This document shows, one piece after another, positions 59,327-64,000 of a stretch of DNA of 64,000 nucleotides (positions within the stretch are counted from its first letter, which is position 1; each line of letters opens with the position of its first letter). Under the pieces are notes generated by a model. It did no database searches, had not been told where the DNA came from, and worked only from the letters and a program-made list of their open reading frames with translations. Position numbers and translations under genes: made by a program. Source of the DNA: Pithys albifrons albifrons (Eukaryota; Chordata; Aves; Passeriformes; Thamnophilidae). The stretch is from the NCBI RefSeq assembly GCF_047495875.1, contig NC_092460.1:12452520-12516519 (forward strand), given 5' to 3'.

Positions 59327-60394
59327 ATGTCAGACAGGACAAAGGAAGCCCCCGGAGTGAGTGACCCAGGTGAGACCAAAGTGCCCCTCCCACAGCCGGG
59401 CAGAGGGGCTGTCAAGGATGGCCAGTGCAGGGCTGGAAGTGGTGGCAGGGGAGGCAGGAGCCATCCAGCCATCCGGGGGCTGGGGCCCTCCTTTCCTCAG
59501 CAAGCCGGACCCAGCTGGGACAGGAGGCACCTGCTGGGACACCTGTGCCCACAATGGCCCATCCTCTCCAAGGCCTCCAGCCCTGTCCTTCATCCAGGCA
59601 GGCACAGAGCAGCCCCTGAGGTCAGTCCCACAGGGATGCTGTCCCCAGCCCTGCAGAGGTGCCATTCCTGGTGCCATTGACTCTCTCCCTTCCAGCATGC
59701 CTGCTGTGTAAACGATCAGAGGCTGACCCGGACATCTGTGGGGAAAAACTTGAGAGATGTGGGCTCTGTGCCCAGATGTTCTGCCTGGTGAGTTGCTCTC
59801 TGGGTTCCCTCCAGCTTTCCAACACGCAGTCCCTGCCACTCTGTCCTTACGAGCGCATCGTCTTTCCTGCAGTTTTTTGCCACTCTCCTTCATCAGCAAG
59901 GGAATGAGCGGGTAGGATTCCTGGGCTTTCTCCCAAAGGATATCCTACTGGCTGTCCACTGGCTGGCACAGAAGGTGAGAGCCTGACATGAGCGGGGAGA
60001 TTTGTACCAGGCGAGGTTTGCTGGAGCTTAGCCCAGACCCCAAGAAAGGAAGACCTGCCCTTGCCAACAGCTCTGGGACCAGGAGGAGACCCCAGGGCTG
60101 CTGCTGATGGGGCTGCTGTGCTCTTTCCAGTGCTGCTTCATCTGTGGCCAGAGCGGGGCCACCATCACCTGCTGTGAAATGGAGTGTGACCTGAGCTTCC
60201 ACCTGCCCTGTGCCAAGGAGGCTGGCTGTGTCACCCAGTACATTGCACCGTACAGGTACCTCCTTTCCCCTCCTCTCCACCACCAGGGAGGAGCCCAGCA
60301 CTTCTCACCCCACCCATCTCTTGTGTCCCCAGCTCCTACTGCCCTGCACACAGACCACAGCAGGCAGTGGAGGCGACTCCTGAGCCAGGCACCC
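59327..60394 (+). pseudogene. PHF7: PHF7L-B2, 5' part up to the retrovirus
   Basis: Exons 59327-59369, 59696-59787, 59873-59974, 60131-60255 and a cut exon 5 (60333-60394). Unlike B1, exon 4 is full length (125 nt, GATITCCEMEC present) and exon 5 has no extra base, so the frame is open until the retroviral LTR. There it would end shortly after EPGTL at a TAA in the LTR, losing the RING-like and third modules. The 3' part is beyond the window. Confidence 0.85.
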
Positions 60395-63300
60395 TGATAA
60401 GTGAAAATGCTGGAAAAAGTGACTGCTAAGAGAAAGTTTTGTATTCTAATAGCAGCAAAGTATTTATTGACAATGTTGGAGGCAAAGCCAGTTCGTACTG
60501 GGCAAAAACTTGTTCAAGTAAAATAAGCCTAAGTTCATGGTTAACACCTTGTAATTTCCATATTAATGACTGGGCAAAAACGTGGGCAGAGCTTTCCTTT
60601 TGGCTTGGAATTTGGGTAGTGGTCTCCTGACTTCATCCCTCGGGTGGTCTCAAAGCGTCTTCTTCACCGTTGGATTTCTGCCTTTTCTTTGTTCAGTGAC
60701 ATGACCTGTCAACCTTGTAAAGCCTTGGCTTCAACTCTCCAAAATCTTGATTTTTACCATTTCATCCTATTGAAGTGTCTAGCTTAGTTTAATTTATGAC
60801 TTCTAACCCATAGTACACTAGTTCCTATAACTACTGGACAATTTGTACCAGAACAAAGTGACTCTAGCACTTTATGCTGTTCAGAGACTTTGCTGTGCAA
60901 ACAACATTTTGAAAAGCAGAATTAGAAATTTCACAAAACTAGGGATTTTCAGTCCCAGCTGTGTTTCAAAGTATATGAAGTCTTTCATTCAGTTTTAATC
61001 CTATTGGGGTTTGATACACATGTACCATTGCTAATATCACTGCTGTTGTTCTGGCTTCAGTGCTTAATTTGTATTATAGCTACACATTGTGCAGTGCCAG
61101 AAAGATTATTGCTGCCGCTATGATTGAGTGTACCAGGGAGTTTAGAGACTTGTGAGACGGTGGGCAAATAACTTATAAAAATGTCTCACCAGTGGTAGGT
61201 CTTTACTTGTTTAACTTTGGTTAAGACAGTTTTAATACTTTTAATATCATGTTTAATTTGCCATAGCATGTGCTGAGTCATTTTGTTTAGGTGTCTTAGC
61301 ATTTCTTTAAACAGGTTAAAATTTATGCTAGTTTTGCAATTCAGGTACATTGTAATATGTTGGAAGAAATTTGAACTTGGAAGTTTTTGTGCACAGCCCA
61401 GGCCATGGAGAGGGAAACGGGGCCTCTGTATCCTTGAGCCTGCTTCAAGAAGAGCAGTAAACAATAGAAAGAATGCGGCAGCTGCCAGGAGAAGCAGGTA
61501 AACACATTGATACAGAAAGGCATAGTTTTGAGAAAAGCACCAATCCAGCTGGTAGCACGCCCTAGCCATAGGCCAATGATACTCCTGTACTATTCATAGA
61601 CTGAGAGAATATGCGATATGTGTGTGTGTAATGTAAAGAATAAATCAGAACACTGATCATACTCCCGTGGAGGTTACATCGTGATTCTCACGCCGGAACC
61701 CGGGGAGCTCGAAACCGACATTTCTTACTTTAGTAATACAACATATAATTAAACCAAATTCTAACATGTACACAGCTACTGCTTACATAAAATATTTACA
61801 CTGCTATTTCACACTACTAAAATACTTAATAAAGGTTTAAGACTGCGGCTATTTTAAAATAAAAGCTTGTGTTAATGTCATTATACTTATGAAAAGTTCA
61901 ACAACTTGTGTCAAGTGAATTTGAGGATAGTGGGTTTCACAGGTTCTGAAGTCTATTTTTTTCTCTCAGGAGCTTTCTAGGTAGGCTTTTCTTTTACCCA
62001 GACTGCTGGGAGGGGGGTTAGCAACACTTTAAACAGTCCATTTCATATTTCTTGAAGAGGGTCTCCTGAGAAATTCTTAACATACACAATCACTAAAGGT
62101 ACATAAATATAGTTTGCAATCAGGTAATATTTTATTTAACAGAATTTTAATAATTTCTCTTGATTTGTTAGTTTTGCACAGGAATGTTTCTGGTCACTCA
62201 GGAAAGGTATCTGTGAAAACTGAAAGATAACAGAAACTGCCCCCCCTCCTCCCCCCTTTCTTAAGAGCTTAAAAGTCAATTTGCTAAATTTCACTTAAAA
62301 GGTGTTTTTTGTTTATTGCTCTTTGTTGTATTTCGGTTCTAGTATTTGGGTTTCTCAGACATGTTTTACATTGAAATGTAACTTGTTTTATTGTTGTGAA
62401 GAGATTTGGCTTTGCTACTCAGGTTTTTAAATATTGGCATGATAAATCTAATTTTTAGTGTGTTATGCTCAGCTTTCACAAAATGCTAAACTAATTTTTT
62501 TAGGTAGCACTGACTTATTCATTATTATTATTATTATTTCATATATTTTTTGTAATCTGATTTTGATGCACTATTTGACTGTTAGATTTTATTTCTTCTG
62601 GTACTAGGTACTAGGGCTGCTATTTGTTCTTGACAGTTTCAGCACCTTGTTTTGCCTTAGCATCAGTTTTTATGTTACTTACTTTTTGAACACTGTTACC
62701 TCTTTGGTGTTTTTTTACAGTACATAATGGCCACTTCTGATGGGAGTTGTAGTGCTTCTAGCAATTGCAGAATTTTTTCAACATATTTCCTTTGTGCAGT
62801 TAAAAGTCCTCTTTCTAAAATGCTCTATGAGCATGGACGATGCCAAAGACAGATTTAAAGTCAGTCCAGATGTTGATTTTGCCAGTTCTAGAGCTCAGGT
62901 GAGTGCTATCAGTCTTTCTGGGCTGAAGTTCCTGTAGGCAGAGGATTTCATTTGCTTACCTTTTTTCACAAAGCTGCTACTGGCAGAAACCAATTTTCTG
63001 CTTCCAGGAGTGGTTCTTCTTTAAGGTCTGGATGGCTGGAATAAACTGCTTTAGTGGTCTCCAGGCAGTCAGGTACAACAGGTTCAGCTGTGCATGCACT
63101 TTCTAGGAACGCAGCTGGTTGACAATGTTAGTCATTTGAATATTTATGAAATTTCCTGGCTTCTTCTATGTTTATGATCACTGCTGCTCTTTGCTTTCAG
63201 GCAGCTGGGCCAGCTTTTGCTCACTTCATCTAATTGCTTAGAGAAGTGGCTGCTGGCTTTTTGTCTGGCCCCAGCTGCTCTGTCAGGACCCCCAGGACTT

Positions 63301-64000
63301 TCTTTGCTGCTCGTGCAAAAACAGCCAGAAGGGCTTCCTCACATCAGGTAATCCCAACGCCGGAACCCTCAGGAGTTCCTGCTTTAGCTGCTCAAAGGCC
63401 TTATTTGCTGCAGGGGTCCAGGCTATGTTGTCTTTAGCAGCTTTTAACAGGTTATAGAATAGTTTTGCAGTTAGTCTATCAGCCAGGATAGCTTGGCATT
63501 TCAGGAACTGAGAGAGTGGCAGTCAATGGTTACCTTTCTGCTCCAGCACTGCTGACACACCAACCTGTCATGTCCAGAAACGCTCAAAGATCTCTCACTG
63601 TCTGTGCTTCAGGTGTTTGGCAGTTGCTTCTTTTCTTGCTGTTCTTGGGGAGCATTATCTTCTAGAAACTGCTTATCTCAGGGGTAACTATTGCTTCTGT
63701 ATCAGTTGCTTTTTCCTGTTGAGAGACTCAGTACTCATTTAGCAAATTTGGAGTCTACAGAAGAAAATCTTGTTTTTCAGTGGTTATTAATAAGTTACTT
63801 ATAAATTGCAGAAACATACTTTCTCCCAGTGGCAACTGCTATTGTTTCAGATGTTAAAATCTTTGAGGTAACATTGTCCAAGGTAGCTGTTGTGAGTGGT
63901 GTGGTTTTTGGTTGTTTTTTTTTTTTCTTTTTAGCAAATATATTAAAGCTTTCTTACTTAAATGCAAATATTTTCGGACTTTTTGCTAAGGAAAGACAGA
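60395..64000 (-). mobile_element. Endogenous retrovirus, second period (cut by window end)
   Basis: Same insertion at the same base as 18638 (CACCC at 60390-60394), so it was inserted once and then duplicated. The LTR is about 60395-60943; the right part lies beyond the window. A small GGTACTA duplication near 62604 distinguishes the copies. Confidence 0.9.
62715..63715 (-). pseudogene. Retroviral pol remnant, second period
   Basis: Copy of 20950-21950, with the same stop-interrupted RT-connection and RNase H-like stretches on the minus strand. Not functional. Confidence 0.7.

Larger units (their letters stand above)
40685..64000. repeat. Segmental tandem duplication, copy 2 (cut by window end)
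   Basis: Repeats 1-22240 with eight more 138-bp units in PHF7L-A. It begins inside the complete NOL8 gene, so the array continues through NOL8 and is head-to-tail. It leaves the window inside the retrovirus. Confidence 0.96.

Overview
The window is vertebrate nuclear DNA and almost certainly avian, probably a songbird. The evidence is multi-exon genes with GT-AG introns, a CR1-type LINE 3' end with the ATTCTATGATTCTGTGATT tail, a degraded endogenous retrovirus, and vertebrate NOL8 plus PHF7/G2E3-type genes. Gene models were built by hand from splice sites, codon phase and knowledge of the families. No search or alignment was run.

Layout. The window is a little more than one and a half periods of a tandem array with a period of about 41.7 kb. 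Bases 1-22240 are repeated, nearly identically, at 40685-64000. One period reads left to right: (1) the end of a complete NOL8 gene; (2) PHF7L-A, an intact-looking nine-exon PHD/RING gene with a very long Arg/Ser-rich tail built from 138-bp in-frame repeats; (3) a broken PHF7-like 5' fragment fused to (4) psi-NOL8, a truncated NOL8 3' half with frameshift and nonsense lesions; (5) a TA/CA-rich microsatellite and an inverted PHF7-like relic; (6) PHF7L-B, a second PHF7-like copy split in exon 5 by an antisense retrovirus with a 5-bp target duplication; (7) an AT-rich spacer, then a CpG island with a GC-rich minisatellite; (8) a complete NOL8 gene (29097-41328), which leads into the next period.

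Genes. NOL8 is a nucleolar RNA-binding protein (RRM at the N terminus, long charged body). Its model has two non-standard introns: a U12-type AT-AC intron (31537-31844) and a GC-AG intron (39334-39803). An 11-A run in the large exon causes a one-base frameshift that may be an assembly error. PHF7L-A resembles PHF7, a germline chromatin reader and ubiquitin ligase, over about 288 residues. It then carries a tail with 15 near-identical 46-residue repeats in the first copy and 23 in the second. In the second copy, ten repeats are duplicated as one 1380-bp higher-order block.

Inference. The locus looks like a recently amplified NOL8/PHF7-like array of the sort seen in ampliconic, germline-biased regions (sex chromosome, germline-restricted chromosome or an autosomal cluster). 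The sequence alone does not say which.
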